Positions 40,225 through 50,094 of a stretch of 64,000 nucleotides of DNA are shown piece after piece. Below the pieces are notes generated by a model, which made no database searches, had not been told where the DNA came from, and saw nothing but the letters and a program-made list of their open reading frames with translations. A program made the position numbers and the translations under genes. The DNA comes from Candidatus Mediterraneibacter faecavium (lineage in GTDB: Bacteria; Bacillota; Clostridia; Lachnospirales; Lachnospiraceae). How positions within the stretch are numbered: position 1 is the first letter of the stretch; each line of letters opens with the position of its first letter. The DNA lies in the NCBI GenBank assembly GCA_019119995.1, contig DWVY01000019.1:34987-98986 (forward strand). The letters are read 5' to 3'.

Positions 40225-42219
40225 TTATCCATTCAGCATTTTTAAAAACTCTTCCTCCGAGATGATAGGAACTCCCAGTTCCCGCGCTTTTCTGTTCTTG
40301 GAAGAAGTGGACTCCACATCATTGTTGATCAGATAATTTGTCTTCGATGTTACGCTGCCTGTCACTTTCCCTCCTCTCTTTTCAATTTCTTCTTTTACTT
40401 CCGCCCGGTTAGCGAAATGGTTCACGCTTCCGGTTATGACAAAGTTCACTCCCGCAAATTTCCGGGAGTCCTCTGTAATCTCCTCTTTCGGTATCTCGAC
40501 TTCCGCAAGCAATCGCCGGAACAGTTCTCTGTGCTCTTCGTCCGCGAAATAATCCGCAAATGTCCCGGCGATCACGCCTCCCACTCCGGAAATCTCACTT
40601 AATTCTTCTACTGTTGCATTCAGGATGCGTTCCGGATCGTTCCCGAGAGCGCCGCAGATCATCTTCGCATTGGCGATGCCGATATTCGGGATCCCCAGAC
40701 TGTAGACAAGACGGGGGAGCGTGGTCGTCCGTGCGTTTTTGATACTGTTCTGCAGGTTCTCGTAAGATTTATCCCCGAACCCGTCCATCCGGCGGATCTC
40801 ATCCGCATACCGGTCGAGATGGAACAGATCGGTAAAGTTTTTTACGTATCCGTTCATAATGAACTTCTCCAGAGTCGCCTCGGAGAGTCCTTCGATATTC
40901 ATGGCGTCCCTGCTCACGAAAAGGGTAAATGACTTGACGTGCTTTGCCTGACATTTCGGGTTGGTGCAGTAGAGCGTCTTCGTCTCATTCTCCATGGAGA
41001 TCCTTGTAGGGCCGCCGCAGACCGGGCATTCTTTCGGGATATCCTTCACGCCGCTCCTTGTCAGGTTCTCCGCGATCTGGGGGATGATCATGTTCGCCTT
41101 GTACACAGTGATCCTGTCGCCCACTCCCAGTTCCAGCTCTTCCATGATACTGATGTTGTGGACGCTGGCACGGCTCACTGTCGTCCCTTCTAGCTCCACC
41201 GGCTCAAAGACTGCCACCGGATTGATCAACCCTGTCCTAGACGGGCTCCATTCGATCTCTGTCAGCGTCGTCTCCCGGACCTCGTCCGCCCATTTAAACG
41301 CAAAGGAATCCCGGGGGAACTTTGCCGTCGTCCCCAGCGACTGTCCATAGGCGATGTCGTCGTAGACGAGCACCAGTCCGTCCGACGGCACTTCATTTTT
41401 CTCGATATGTTCCGCAAACCATGCGACTTCCGCTTCGATCGTGTCCGCTGTGACCGGATGGTTCTCTACCACGTCGAATCCCTGCTGCTGCAGCCACTGC
41501 ATCTGATACAGCCTGGAGTTTTTAAAATCCACTCCTTCCGCCCGCACGAGAGTAAATGCATAGAATCTGACATTACGCTTCGCCGTGATCTCGTTGTTGA
41601 GCTGACGGACAGAACCGCTGCACAGATTACGCGGATTCTTATACTTTGCGTCAGCATCCCCGATCTCTTCGTTGATCTTCTCAAAGTCTTTATAAGAGAT
41701 GACTGCTTCGCCTCTTAATACGAGCTCTCCCTGATAGGGGATCGCAAGCGGGATATTCTTGAACACTCTTGCGTTATTCGTGACTACTTCTCCCACTTCC
41801 CCGTTGCCGCGGGTGACTGCCTTCTCAAGCGTGCCGTCGCGGTAAGTCAGGACGATCGTAAGTCCGTCCAGTTTCCACGAGATCATGGCTTTCTGATCCC
41901 CGAGGAACTCTTTGAGCCTCGCCACGTCTTTCGTCTTGTCCAGTGAGAGCATGGGACGCTCGTGTCTTTCTTTTGGGAGTTCGCTCAAGACTTCATAGCC
42001 CACATTGACCGTGGGGCTGGATGCAAGCGTTGTCCCCAGCTCTTTCTCCAGAGCCTCGAGCTCATCGTAGAGACGGTCATACTCAAAGTTGCTCATGATC
42101 TCCTTATTATCCTGCTCATATGCGCGCCGAGCTCTGTTCAGGAGATCCACCAGCTCACGCATATGTTTCATTTTATCGTCAGAAGCTGTCTTCACACTGT
42201 TTACCATCTTGTCTTCCAT
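40225..42219 (-). CDS. ligA: NAD-dependent DNA ligase
   Basis: SWKLDGLTIVLTY, CPVCGGPTRI..CTNPKC, HhH and BRCT (FVITGSVNHFANRAEVKEEIEKRGGKVTGSVTSKTNYLI). Confidence 0.94.
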   Translation of the reverse strand: MEDKMVNSVKTASDDKMKHMRELVDLLNRARRAYEQDNKEIMSNFEYDRLYDELEALEKELGTTLASSPTVNVGYEVLSELPKERHERPMLSLDKTKDVARLKEFLGDQKAMISWKLDGLTIVLTYRDGTLEKAVTRGNGEVGEVVTNNARVFKNIPLAIPYQGELVLRGEAVISYKDFEKINEEIGDADAKYKNPRNLCSGSVRQLNNEITAKRNVRFYAFTLVRAEGVDFKNSRLYQMQWLQQQGFDVVENHPVTADTIEAEVAWFAEHIEKNEVPSDGLVLVYDDIAYGQSLGTTAKFPRDSFAFKWADEVRETTLTEIEWSPSRTGLINPVAVFEPVELEGTTVSRASVHNISIMEELELGVGDRITVYKANMIIPQIAENLTRSGVKDIPKECPVCGGPTRISMENETKTLYCTNPKCQAKHVKSFTLFVSRDAMNIEGLSEATLEKFIMNGYVKNFTDLFHLDRYADEIRRMDGFGDKSYENLQNSIKNARTTTLPRLVYSLGIPNIGIANAKMICGALGNDPERILNATVEELSEISGVGGVIAGTFADYFADEEHRELFRRLLAEVEIPKEEITEDSRKFAGVNFVITGSVNHFANRAEVKEEIEKRGGKVTGSVTSKTNYLINNDVESTSSKNRKARELGVPIISEEEFLKMLNG

Positions 42220-42293
42220 ATCTTATCTCTGCCTTTTCTGCCACATTTTTCTTATCTGATCTTCTGATCCTCATATCCGCCCCGGCGCTTCTC

Positions 42294-43043
42294 TTACCTG
42301 GCGGGTGAATCCTGGATCAGTCCATAGAGTTCTTCTAATTCCGCATCTGTCAGTTCCCGGTATTCTCCCTCTTTGAGACTGTCCAGCCGGATATTCATCA
42401 CCCGCACTCTGAGAAGGTCTTTCACCTCATATCCGAGCGCTTCACACATCCTTCTGATCTGGCGGTTGAGCCCCTGCGTCAGGATGATCGAAAATGTATA
42501 CTTGCCGATCTTTCTGACCCTGCACGGCCTCGTCACCGTATCCAGTATAGGGACGCCGCCCGCCATCTTCTCGAGAAATTCATCCGTGATCTCTTTGTCT
42601 ACCGTAACTTTATATTCTTTCTCATGGTGATTGGACGCGCGCATCATCCGGTTAATGATATCGCCGTTGTTCGTCATGAGCAGAAGCCCCCGGGAGTCTT
42701 TGTCCAGCCGTCCGATATAAGTGACGCGGATCGGATAATCAAGAAATCTGACGATACTGTTCCTCTCCCGCTTCTCTTCCGTGCAGACGATCCCGCGCGG
42801 CTTATTCACCGCCAGGACGACCATCTCGTCTCCTTTGGACACAAGTTTTTTCCCCACCCGGACTTCCTGCCCCGGGATGACCTTCATCCCGGTCTGCGCC
42901 GTTTTCCCGTCCACGGTTACCCGCCCGGTCTCAATGAGGCGGTCCGCCTCCCTCCTGGAGCACACGCCCGCCTCACTCAAATACTTATTCAGTCTTACCG
43001 GTTCTTTCTTGCGCAAGAACTCTTCTCTGATCTTATTACTCAC
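42294..43043 (-). CDS. 23S rRNA pseudouridine synthase, RluF/RsuA family
   Basis: S4 domain VRLNKYLSEAGVCSRREADRLI; catalytic YIGRLDKDSRGLLLMTNNG; GTG start overlapping upstream stop. Confidence 0.9.
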   Translation of the reverse strand: MSNKIREEFLRKKEPVRLNKYLSEAGVCSRREADRLIETGRVTVDGKTAQTGMKVIPGQEVRVGKKLVSKGDEMVVLAVNKPRGIVCTEEKRERNSIVRFLDYPIRVTYIGRLDKDSRGLLLMTNNGDIINRMMRASNHHEKEYKVTVDKEITDEFLEKMAGGVPILDTVTRPCRVRKIGKYTFSIILTQGLNRQIRRMCEALGYEVKDLLRVRVMNIRLDSLKEGEYRELTDAELEELYGLIQDSPAR

Positions 43044-44190
43044 CTGAAAACACTCCGCTGATATTATTATCTGTAAAAAATGTATTGCCACTGTACAGGA
43101 TCAGCGCGTCGGTGATCCTGTAAGTATCCATGATATCTTCTATCGTACCGCTGTAATAACGTGGATCCACGACAACGATCTCACGGTAATACGGGGCGAG
43201 GAAAGGGATAAAGCAGTCTGCAAAAGAGTCCTTTACGACCAGAAGACGTTTCTGGCTTGTGGACACCGTCCTGATATCCGCTACAGAAGTATTCCCTCCG
43301 AGAAACACTCCGTATTTATCACGCGTCTCCAGCTTTGACGAATCATACAGGGATGTCGTCTTCCGCCCCTCGTCCACATAGTTCACCACAACATCGTCAT
43401 CCCCCTCTGTCGGCGCATAGATGTCGATCTGCTCTTTTTCGTCCAGTCCCACGCCGCTGGAAGCTGCCAGGACGCCGTTGAAACTGTCGGTCACTGTATA
43501 AGACACAAAATCATCCGACACGTCCCCTTCGATCCCTAAGGTCTTCGCAGCATCCTGGAACACATAGAAAGCCCCCTGTGTGGTCCAGTGATGGTCTGTC
43601 TTATAGTATAGCTTTTCCGACTTGTGATCATTCAATATGGACACCGTATCGACCCAGTTGACAGAATCTCCCAGCTCCCGCTCCGCCATGCTGAACATCT
43701 GGCGCTGGTCTTCCACTTTTGCAAATGCCGGAAGACTGTCTGACAGGATGCACGCGGCGTCCGGCACAAGCATCATCGTGACCGGGATATCCTCATAGGT
43801 TTCGGCAAAATCCTTGATGGCCGTCAGGTTGGCTTCCTGCTGCCCCTCGTCCGGCACCTCGATGTCCTCCATAAGCTGTCCGTCTTTTCCGATATAAATA
43901 TTATTTTCCATCCTGGCTCCGCCCAGCCGGTCCAGCCCGACCTTCACGCCGCGCCACGTATCCCTGCCCACGAACTGGTCGCTTAAGTATTCCTCCCACT
44001 GCTCCATAAAATCCCCGGACAGGATCGTCGTCAGATTAAAGCGGGGCCGCGACTCAAGCGCGCGGTTCTCCAACTCCGATTCCTTACGGTCAGGTACGAT
44101 CACGTTTACGATCATCACAAGAAAAAGGAGTATGATAAATATTTTTCCGACCAGATTTGCGATCCTCGCTTTTCTCTTTCTGTTCATCAT
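43036..44190 (-). CDS. DHHW/AlgX-like SGNH protein of an O-acylation cluster
   Basis: TM anchor, YYKTDHHWTTQGAFYVF, next to MBOAT. Confidence 0.82.
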   Translation of the reverse strand: MMNRKRKARIANLVGKIFIILLFLVMIVNVIVPDRKESELENRALESRPRFNLTTILSGDFMEQWEEYLSDQFVGRDTWRGVKVGLDRLGGARMENNIYIGKDGQLMEDIEVPDEGQQEANLTAIKDFAETYEDIPVTMMLVPDAACILSDSLPAFAKVEDQRQMFSMAERELGDSVNWVDTVSILNDHKSEKLYYKTDHHWTTQGAFYVFQDAAKTLGIEGDVSDDFVSYTVTDSFNGVLAASSGVGLDEKEQIDIYAPTEGDDDVVVNYVDEGRKTTSLYDSSKLETRDKYGVFLGGNTSVADIRTVSTSQKRLLVVKDSFADCFIPFLAPYYREIVVVDPRYYSGTIEDIMDTYRITDALILYSGNTFFTDNNISGVFSGE

Positions 44191-44201
44191 AAGAATCCCA
44201 C

Positions 44202-45611
44202 CTAAAATCTGAAATACAAAAATGGATTAAAAGTACCCGTCACGAGAAATGCTGTCGACACCAGAAACATGCCGATAAAAATGACCGATGCCAGCACCAG
44301 CTGTACATATTGATTGCGGGGTGCCCGTATCACGGTCTTGATAAGCTTCATTCCCAGAGAAGAGGAACCGAGCACTGCGAGCAGGTACAGAAGCCAGTGC
44401 GTAAACAGAAGGAACGCACCTGTCGCATCCACGATGCCGGCCCCGCCTCCGATCATAGCAAGCAGATAGCGCATCGCATATCCGAGGCTGGGGCTGAAGA
44501 AGAACACCCAGCCCACGAGCACGATGATCCCTGTATAGATATGGCGCACCGGATCCGGGAGCTGATCCACCATCGCTCCCCATACATATTTCTCCAATAC
44601 GAGGATGACGCCATAGTACACGCCCCACGCCACAAAGTTCCAGGCAGCGCCATGCCACATTCCGGTCAGAGTCCACACGACCATAAGGTTAAATATATTT
44701 CTCGAGACAGAACACTGGTTTCCCCCCAGCGGGATATAAACATACTCACGGAACCATGTGCTCAATGAAATATGCCATCTCCTCCAGAATTCCGTGACAC
44801 TCTTGGAAACATACGGATAGTCAAAGTTCTTTTTAAAATCAAACCCGAACATTTTCCCCAGTCCGACCGCCATATCCGAATATCCGCTGAAGTCGAAATA
44901 GATCTGGAACGCATAGGAAAATACTCCCAGCCACGCTGTAAGTATGGACAGATTTCCCGCCGGCATCTCTGCGATCTCTTCAAAAACCGCTCCTACAGTA
45001 TTCGCAAGGACGGCTTTCTTGGCAAGACCTATAATAAAATATATTGCACCTGTGCCGATCTTTGACGCGCTCATCTTCCTTTTGATAAGCTGCTCTTCAA
45101 TATCGGCATACCGGACGATCGGTCCCGCGATCAGCTGCGGGAACATACTGATATAAAGCGCAAAGTACAGAATATTCTTCTGTGCCTTGGCCCTCTTCCA
45201 GTACACATCCATGATATAGGAGATCGCCTGAAATGTGTAAAATGAAATTCCTACAGGAAGCGCAAGTTCCCTGTACGGGATATCCGTGGGCAGGATCGAG
45301 TTGACCGTCTCGATCAGGAATCCGTAGTACTTAAAGAATCCCAGGATCAGAAGATTGCCCGTTATCGCAAATATGACCGCATGCTTCGCCCTGCGCGGAT
45401 CCTCTTCCTTCGCTTTTATGTCCCGCCCGCAGAAATAATTGAACACAATGGAGAGGATCATAAGTATGACATAGACAGGCTCTCCCCATGCATAGAAGAA
45501 CAGACTTGCGATCAGCAAGACGATATTTTTCGCTTTATACGGGACCAGATAGTAAACTGCCAGCACGATCGGCAGAAACATAAACAAAAATGTAATACTG
45601 CTGAATAACAT
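44202..45611 (-). CDS. MBOAT family O-acyltransferase
   Basis: FFYAWGEPVYVILM, GYSDMAVGLGKMFGFDFKKNFDYPYVSKSVTEFWRRWHISLSTWFREYVYIPLGG, WHGAAWNFVAWG. Confidence 0.95.
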   Translation of the reverse strand: MLFSSITFLFMFLPIVLAVYYLVPYKAKNIVLLIASLFFYAWGEPVYVILMILSIVFNYFCGRDIKAKEEDPRRAKHAVIFAITGNLLILGFFKYYGFLIETVNSILPTDIPYRELALPVGISFYTFQAISYIMDVYWKRAKAQKNILYFALYISMFPQLIAGPIVRYADIEEQLIKRKMSASKIGTGAIYFIIGLAKKAVLANTVGAVFEEIAEMPAGNLSILTAWLGVFSYAFQIYFDFSGYSDMAVGLGKMFGFDFKKNFDYPYVSKSVTEFWRRWHISLSTWFREYVYIPLGGNQCSVSRNIFNLMVVWTLTGMWHGAAWNFVAWGVYYGVILVLEKYVWGAMVDQLPDPVRHIYTGIIVLVGWVFFFSPSLGYAMRYLLAMIGGGAGIVDATGAFLLFTHWLLYLLAVLGSSSLGMKLIKTVIRAPRNQYVQLVLASVIFIGMFLVSTAFLVTGTFNPFLYFRF

Positions 45612-45714
45612 CCGTTCTTTCCTCTCTGTATACAGGCTTATACGGCAGGGCGCCGTCCCGCAGACTGATGCACCGTATCTGCCGTTTCATGACCGGATAC
45701 GGCAGGGCATCGTC

Positions 45715-46200
45715 TCACAGGCTGTTGCTGAAAACGCTCAGATAGCGGTCTGCATCCGGCGAGCATGCATAAAAGATATAAGTTCCTCTCACACTCTGCC
45801 TCGCATCCTCAAGCATCTTTGCCTCGTCCGGCGCATATCCCTCGAAGTCATTGATACGCGACCGGATCCGCTCATCGATGGCATCCACTACTTCCTGTAC
45901 CTGGCTTTCCCTTTTCACCTTTACAAGAAGCACTTCCTCCGCGGACATATTTGCTCCGGAAGAATAATACATAACCCCGCTGTAATCCGCTGCATTCAAC
46001 CCAAAGTTACGCTTGACCTGAGCTGCATCCTGTACGGTCAGCGCCTCTGTGTCAAGGGAAGCTTCTACAGATTTGCAGACTTCCTCAAAGGGCTTATTGC
46101 TCCCGCTCATAAACAGCATGAGCAGCACTACAAACCCTATGATCAGGACAAACACAACATACTTCATGATATAGGCAATGCCTGGTCTTTCTGCTGTCAT
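45715..46200 (-). CDS. DUF4358-like lipoprotein/membrane protein
   Basis: N-terminal TM and small domain; start overlaps SGNH gene stop. Confidence 0.65.
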   Translation of the reverse strand: MTAERPGIAYIMKYVVFVLIIGFVVLLMLFMSGSNKPFEEVCKSVEASLDTEALTVQDAAQVKRNFGLNAADYSGVMYYSSGANMSAEEVLLVKVKRESQVQEVVDAIDERIRSRINDFEGYAPDEAKMLEDARQSVRGTYIFYACSPDADRYLSVFSNSL

Positions 46201-46964
46201 AGCGCTGCCACCTCCGCCATATGCTCCGCCCAGACCGAATAAAAGTCTGCTGTAAAATGCTGGCCGTCCGGTTCAAAATACTGGTCCTCCGCAAGATCCG
46301 TATTGTCGATAAATCCGATGCTCCTGCTGTCACACAGTTCTTTGAGGGCTGTATTATAATCTGCTATATCCGCCAGATACGGATCATCCTCGATCGCACT
46401 GTCCTGTACCGGGAAGATGGAATTGACGAAGATATTCGCATCCGGCAGGTCGTTGGCGATCCGGTCCAGCACATCTGTGTACTGGGATATGAACTCATTC
46501 ACATCTCCCTCTGTGGCCGCCAGGTCATTTCTCCCCAGGGCGAGAAAAACCGTTCCCGGACTGAGAGCCTCCGCCTGGTCGATCAGTTCATCCGCCTCGT
46601 ACAGATGCACCCCGATCTTTGAGACCACACTGGAAGTATTAAGGATATCATATTCTGAAAATCCCTGCGTTACCGAGTCGCCGATCACGACCGCCCCGCT
46701 GAATCTCTCCTTCACGCTGCGCGTATCCTCACTGTCCCCGGCTTCCGCTCTCTCCTGCTGTTCCAGCAGATTTATCTTGTCTTCGATCTCCGCGACACTT
46801 CCCGCCTCTTCCTGTTGGATATATTCCAGACCGGCGGAAGTGTCCGTGTCCGGACGCAGTACGCTCCTTACTCCGTGAACGATGAGGAGCACCAGGATGA
46901 CAACTGCCGCCGCCAGCCCCAGAAGTATTAGATAACGCTTTGTCTTACGTTTTATTCTTATCAT
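46197..46964 (-). CDS. SGNH/GDSL hydrolase-like protein
   Basis: GAVVIGDSVTQGF, VFLALGRNDL, DGQHFTADFYSVW. Confidence 0.82.
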   Translation of the reverse strand: MIRIKRKTKRYLILLGLAAAVVILVLLIVHGVRSVLRPDTDTSAGLEYIQQEEAGSVAEIEDKINLLEQQERAEAGDSEDTRSVKERFSGAVVIGDSVTQGFSEYDILNTSSVVSKIGVHLYEADELIDQAEALSPGTVFLALGRNDLAATEGDVNEFISQYTDVLDRIANDLPDANIFVNSIFPVQDSAIEDDPYLADIADYNTALKELCDSRSIGFIDNTDLAEDQYFEPDGQHFTADFYSVWAEHMAEVAAL

Positions 46965-47163
46965 AGATTCTTCCGACTTTCTCTTCGAAAAGATAGTTGT
47001 TATTGATGTCCTGTTTTAATCGCAGTATGCCCACGATACTTTATAATAATAAAGTTTTTCGGTACAAAAGTCAATGACGCCGACGGATCCTGAATTTCCT
47101 TATTACAAAATATGTTTTTTATGATATGATGGGTTAAGGACAGATCAGGGGGTATTTTCTGAA

Positions 47164-47649
47164 ATGATTTCATTATCTTTGACCGATATTAAAGACTTTA
47201 CATCACAGCTTTTTCTGAAAGACACTTTCGACAGTTTCTGCTTCATAGAAGGAGAGATCGTGACTTTTAATACATTCCGCATTGACGGCTTCATCCAAAA
47301 AGGATTCTTTGACACAGACGCGGAGCTGCCGGAATATTCCTACTGGAAAAATGTCCGCGAATACTGCCTGCATATCATCCGGGGCAAACGTACGCCCTTG
47401 AGTTTCCGCTTTGTATTCAGCCTGTCCCCGAAAAACATCCAACGCCTGATCGAACAAAATGCGTCTGCTCTGCGCCCGGAAGAAATACAGGGGCTGTATA
47501 TGAACCTCCACTTTGACGGCACGCATCTCACCTGCGTGGCCGGAACGTCATTTAAGACTTTTACACTGGACAAGTCTCTTGAACATGTATGGGATGAAAT
47601 GGTGCGGAAATTCTTTCTTCAGAAAGGAATTCCTTATGAACTGCTGTGA
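47164..47649 (+). CDS. Conserved hypothetical (DUF5721-like)
   Basis: ORF with a clear start following a GGGG-rich RBS-like region; compact 161-aa protein. Confidence 0.65.
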   Translation: MISLSLTDIKDFTSQLFLKDTFDSFCFIEGEIVTFNTFRIDGFIQKGFFDTDAELPEYSYWKNVREYCLHIIRGKRTPLSFRFVFSLSPKNIQRLIEQNASALRPEEIQGLYMNLHFDGTHLTCVAGTSFKTFTLDKSLEHVWDEMVRKFFLQKGIPYELL

Positions 47650-47720
47650 CTCATTCCTCATTGCGTTCACTTCCTACGCAGAAAATTTTCTTCCCGTAAA
47701 TCCCTCTCAATAGGAACGAA

Positions 47721-47767
47721 AAACCCGGTGACGGGAAACTCTCTCTGAGTTTTCTGTCACCGGGTTT
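47721..47767. terminator. Bidirectional intrinsic terminator
   Basis: AAACCCGGTGAC...GTCACCGGGTTTCTTTT between convergent genes. Confidence 0.85.
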
Positions 47768-47816
47768 CTTTTATCTGCCAGAACTTTCTTCTGCGCTATT
47801 TTTCATCAACTACTCA

Positions 47817-49952
47817 TTATTTTGTCAGCAGCATCATGATCTCATTACTCCGCTGTACAAATGCCGTCATCTCTTCCGGATTTAACGGCTTGTGGGCCAA
47901 CATTGCCAGGTCATAGAGCTGCTTACAGATGATCGGCACATTCCTGCTGCGCTTATGCTCAACAAGGAATTGTACAAGCGGATGGTTTGCATTCAGGACC
48001 AGAGTAGCCTGAGTGCCGAACATGGACGGATCCATACCGTTCATACCGTACATCCGCATCATCTCTGCCATACGTCTCTCCTGCTCGGAAAGAACAGCCA
48101 TGGACGCCACTTTGTCGTCTTTCAGTTTCTCAACTTTTACATTAAGTTTGTCATTGTTCAGCTCTTTGCGGAAAATCTCCACAAGGCTGTCTGCCGTCTT
48201 CTGGAAATCTTCTTTTTCATCTTCTGACACTTCATCTTTCAGTGACTCGTGAACGTCCGCATCGATCCTCAGGAACTCCAGATCCTGATGTTTCTGCTCC
48301 AGATAAGTCACGAAAGCAGAATCGATGTTGTGTGTCAGGATGATGGCATCCTGTCCCTGAGCCTTGAACATATTGATATACTGGCTCTGCTGTACCTCAT
48401 CGGTCACATAGTAGATGCGGGTCTTTTCCTCTTCCTTATCGGAATTGCCGCCGTTACCGGAATCGTCTCCGCTGTCAGCATTCTCCGCTGCATCCGCCGT
48501 GCTCTCTTCTGCCGCGTCAGCTTTTGCATCGGCATCTGTATCCGCTCCCGCTTCAGCGTTTCCACTCTCCGCTTTTTTGCTTTCTTTGGCTTCTGCGTCC
48601 TCGCCTTTGCTCTCTTTGATCACATCTTCCAGAGTCAGATACTTGTGATCCAGATTCTTGTAGATCATGGAATCCTTCATCTTCTCGCCGAACTTCTCGT
48701 CCTTGAGGCATCCGAACTTGATGAACGGACTGATGTCGTCCCAGTATTTCTCATAATTCTCACGGTCTGTCTTGAACATTCCGACAAGCTTATCCGCAAC
48801 CTTCTTTGAAATGTAATCTGCAACTTTATTTACAAATCCGTCGTTCTGCAGCGCGCTTCTCGACACGTTCAGCGGCAGATCCGGGCAGTCGATGACTCCC
48901 TTTAATACCATCAGGAATTCCGGGATCACTTCTTTGATGTTATCCGCAATAAATACCTGATTGTTGTATAGCTTGATCGTTCCCTCGATGGACTCATACT
49001 CTGTATTGATCTTCGGGAAATACAGGATACCTTTTAAGTTGAACGGGTAGTCCATGTTCAGATGGATCCAGAACAGAGGCTCCTTGTAGTCCATAAACAC
49101 CTTGCGGTAAAATGCGATGTACTCGTCTTTCGTACACTCGCTCGGGTTCTTGCCCCACAGCGGATGAATATCACTGATGGAGACCGGACGCTTCACGATC
49201 TTGACTTTCTTCTTCGGCTCGCCCTCTTCTCCCTCTTTCTTCTCTTCTTCGATGTGCTCAACCACTTCATCTGTATCAAGCAGGTCTTCCTCGTCGATCG
49301 TCTCATACTGAGGCTCTGCGTTTGCTTTAGACAGAAAGATCTCTACCGGCATAAATGAACAGTATTTCTCGAGCACTTCTCTTGCGCGGTACTCGTTGGC
49401 GAACTCCAGGCTGTCTTCATTGAGGAACAGCGTGATCTCGGAACCGACCGTCGTCTTATTGCCTTCCTGCATCTCGTACTCCGTGCCGCCCTGGCTTGCC
49501 CAGTGTACCGGAGCTGCCCCTTCTTTATAGGAAAGAGTATCGATCTGGACTTCGTCGGCTACCATAAATGCAGAATAAAATCCGAGGCCGAAATGTCCGA
49601 TCATATCGTCTTCTGTCGTCTTGTCCTTATATTTCTCAAGGAACTGCGTCGCACCGGAGAAAGCGATCTGGGTGATATATTCCTCAACCTCTTCCGCTGT
49701 CATTCCAAGACCGTTATCAATGAACTTCATCGTCTTCTCTTCCGGATTAACAATGACCTCGATCTTCGGCTTATATCCCTCCGGGAGCTCGTACTCACCC
49801 ATCATATCCAGCTTCTTCAGCTTTGTGATCGCATCGCATCCGTTGGAGATCATCTCGCGGACGAAGATATCATGGTCCGAATATACCCACTTCTTTATAA
49901 TAGGAAATATATTTTCACTGTCGATTGATAATGTTCCCTTTTTCACTGCCAT
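47817..49952 (-). CDS. htpG: Molecular chaperone HtpG (Hsp90)
   Basis: MAVKKGTLSIDSENIFPIIKKWVYSDHDIFVREMISNGCDAI, IGHFGLGFYSAFMVA, PLNVSRSALQND. Confidence 0.95.
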   Translation of the reverse strand: MAVKKGTLSIDSENIFPIIKKWVYSDHDIFVREMISNGCDAITKLKKLDMMGEYELPEGYKPKIEVIVNPEEKTMKFIDNGLGMTAEEVEEYITQIAFSGATQFLEKYKDKTTEDDMIGHFGLGFYSAFMVADEVQIDTLSYKEGAAPVHWASQGGTEYEMQEGNKTTVGSEITLFLNEDSLEFANEYRAREVLEKYCSFMPVEIFLSKANAEPQYETIDEEDLLDTDEVVEHIEEEKKEGEEGEPKKKVKIVKRPVSISDIHPLWGKNPSECTKDEYIAFYRKVFMDYKEPLFWIHLNMDYPFNLKGILYFPKINTEYESIEGTIKLYNNQVFIADNIKEVIPEFLMVLKGVIDCPDLPLNVSRSALQNDGFVNKVADYISKKVADKLVGMFKTDRENYEKYWDDISPFIKFGCLKDEKFGEKMKDSMIYKNLDHKYLTLEDVIKESKGEDAEAKESKKAESGNAEAGADTDADAKADAAEESTADAAENADSGDDSGNGGNSDKEEEKTRIYYVTDEVQQSQYINMFKAQGQDAIILTHNIDSAFVTYLEQKHQDLEFLRIDADVHESLKDEVSEDEKEDFQKTADSLVEIFRKELNNDKLNVKVEKLKDDKVASMAVLSEQERRMAEMMRMYGMNGMDPSMFGTQATLVLNANHPLVQFLVEHKRSRNVPIICKQLYDLAMLAHKPLNPEEMTAFVQRSNEIMMLLTK

Positions 49953-50059
49953 ATTGAACACTCCTTCTTCAAAATTCAGCGGCCGGCGCAGCATAAAAAG
50001 CGCCTCCGCCCTGCCTAAGAGACATTCTAGCTCAGAGGGAAACAAAAGTCAATAGAAAA

Positions 50060-50086
50060 TTAGCACTCTTTTCAATCGAGTGCTAA
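50060..50086. promoter_or_regulatory. CIRCE element (HrcA operator)
   Basis: TTAGCACTC-N9-GAGTGCTAA exact consensus, upstream of htpG. Confidence 0.95.
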
Positions 50087-50094
50087 CAAATTGG

